This document shows, in pieces, positions 6,141 to 6,207 of a DNA stretch of 6,207 nucleotides (position 1 is the stretch's first letter; the number at the start of each line of letters is the position of its first letter). The stretch covers positions 1 through 6,207 of the forward strand of contig CBINHC010000042.1 of the NCBI GenBank assembly GCA_966250385.1. Direction: 5' to 3'. This stretch comes from DASWTL01 sp966250385. GTDB lineage: Bacteria > Bacteroidota > Bacteroidia > Sphingobacteriales > Sphingobacteriaceae. A program made the position numbers and the translations under genes. Under the pieces are notes generated by a model. That model searched no databases. It saw only the letters and a list, made by a program, of their open reading frames with translations, and was not told the origin of the DNA.

Positions 6141-6145
6141 TCCTT
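6141..6145 (-). promoter_or_regulatory. Shine-Dalgarno-like site that decides the metG start
   Basis: The minus strand reads AAAAGGATTTTGATG: a purine-rich AAGGA core lies 5 bases upstream of the ATG at 6135. The other genes in the window show no comparable site. This supports the 687-residue form of MetRS over the 700-residue form. Confidence 0.5.
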
Positions 6146-6171
6146 TTATACAGCTGTTTTTTATAATTTGG

Positions 6172-6179
6172 CAAAGATA
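6172..6179 (-). promoter_or_regulatory. Candidate Bacteroidota promoter -7 element of metG
   Basis: The minus strand reads TATCTTTG, an exact match to TAnnTTTG, about 37 bases before the preferred metG start. A GTTG about 23 bases further upstream is a poor, wide-spaced candidate for the -33 TTTG. Transcription would start near 6165, giving a leader of about 30 bases. The match overlaps the alternative upstream ATG at 6174 and so argues against that start. Confidence 0.5.
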
Positions 6180-6207
6180 AGTGTTTTTGAAAGATGATCT
6201 CTCAACC

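Noticed and set aside
6136..6174. Longer metG reading frame starting at 6174
   Set aside because: The upstream ATG overlaps an exact TAnnTTTG promoter match, lacks a ribosome site, and the extra 13 residues precede a normal MetRS start; the ATG at 6135 has AAGGA before it.

Overview
The window looks like a chromosomal segment of a Bacteroidota bacterium, plausibly Chitinophagales; the phylum is an inference. Supporting signs are two good matches to the Bacteroidota -7 promoter element TAnnTTTG, mostly weak or absent Shine-Dalgarno sequences, a tRNA gene without an encoded CCA end, and a methionyl-tRNA synthetase whose sequence reads like that phylum. Every gene I accept is on the minus strand, so the biological reading order runs from high to low coordinates.

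Right part (about 3853-6207): housekeeping DNA of higher GC. It holds metG (methionyl-tRNA synthetase with a fused C-terminal OB-fold tRNA-binding domain), a nested hairpin, a tRNA-Arg with anticodon CCT, and a strong rho-independent terminator.

Left part (334-3697): an AT-richer four-gene operon with its own promoter candidate, packed with overlapping genes (TAATG, then 14 bp, then 14 bp). In order of transcription it encodes a 118-residue helical protein with an N/Q-rich tail; a 193-residue protein that is nearly all an ABC-3C-type C-terminal domain, ending in a GKCHLNW motif; a 174-residue middle component; and a 642-residue Rad50/SMC-like ATPase with a zinc hook. I read it as an ABC-three-component (ABC-3C) conflict or defence system. 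In this class the effector is usually fused to the C-terminal domain. Here no effector is fused. Instead, the last 23 residues of the 118-residue protein align without gaps to residues 6-28 of the 193-residue protein, in the style of the paired amyloid signalling motifs of NLR/HET-s-type systems.

Working model (inference): the ATPase and middle component sense a nucleic-acid or phage cue. The 193-residue adaptor then nucleates the 118-residue effector through a shared cross-beta motif, and the helical N-terminal domain of the effector does the damage, perhaps at the membrane.

Far left (1-333): no gene seen. It holds an inverted repeat just past the operon and some weak repeats. The window ends before the next gene, so the left border of the presumed island is not visible.
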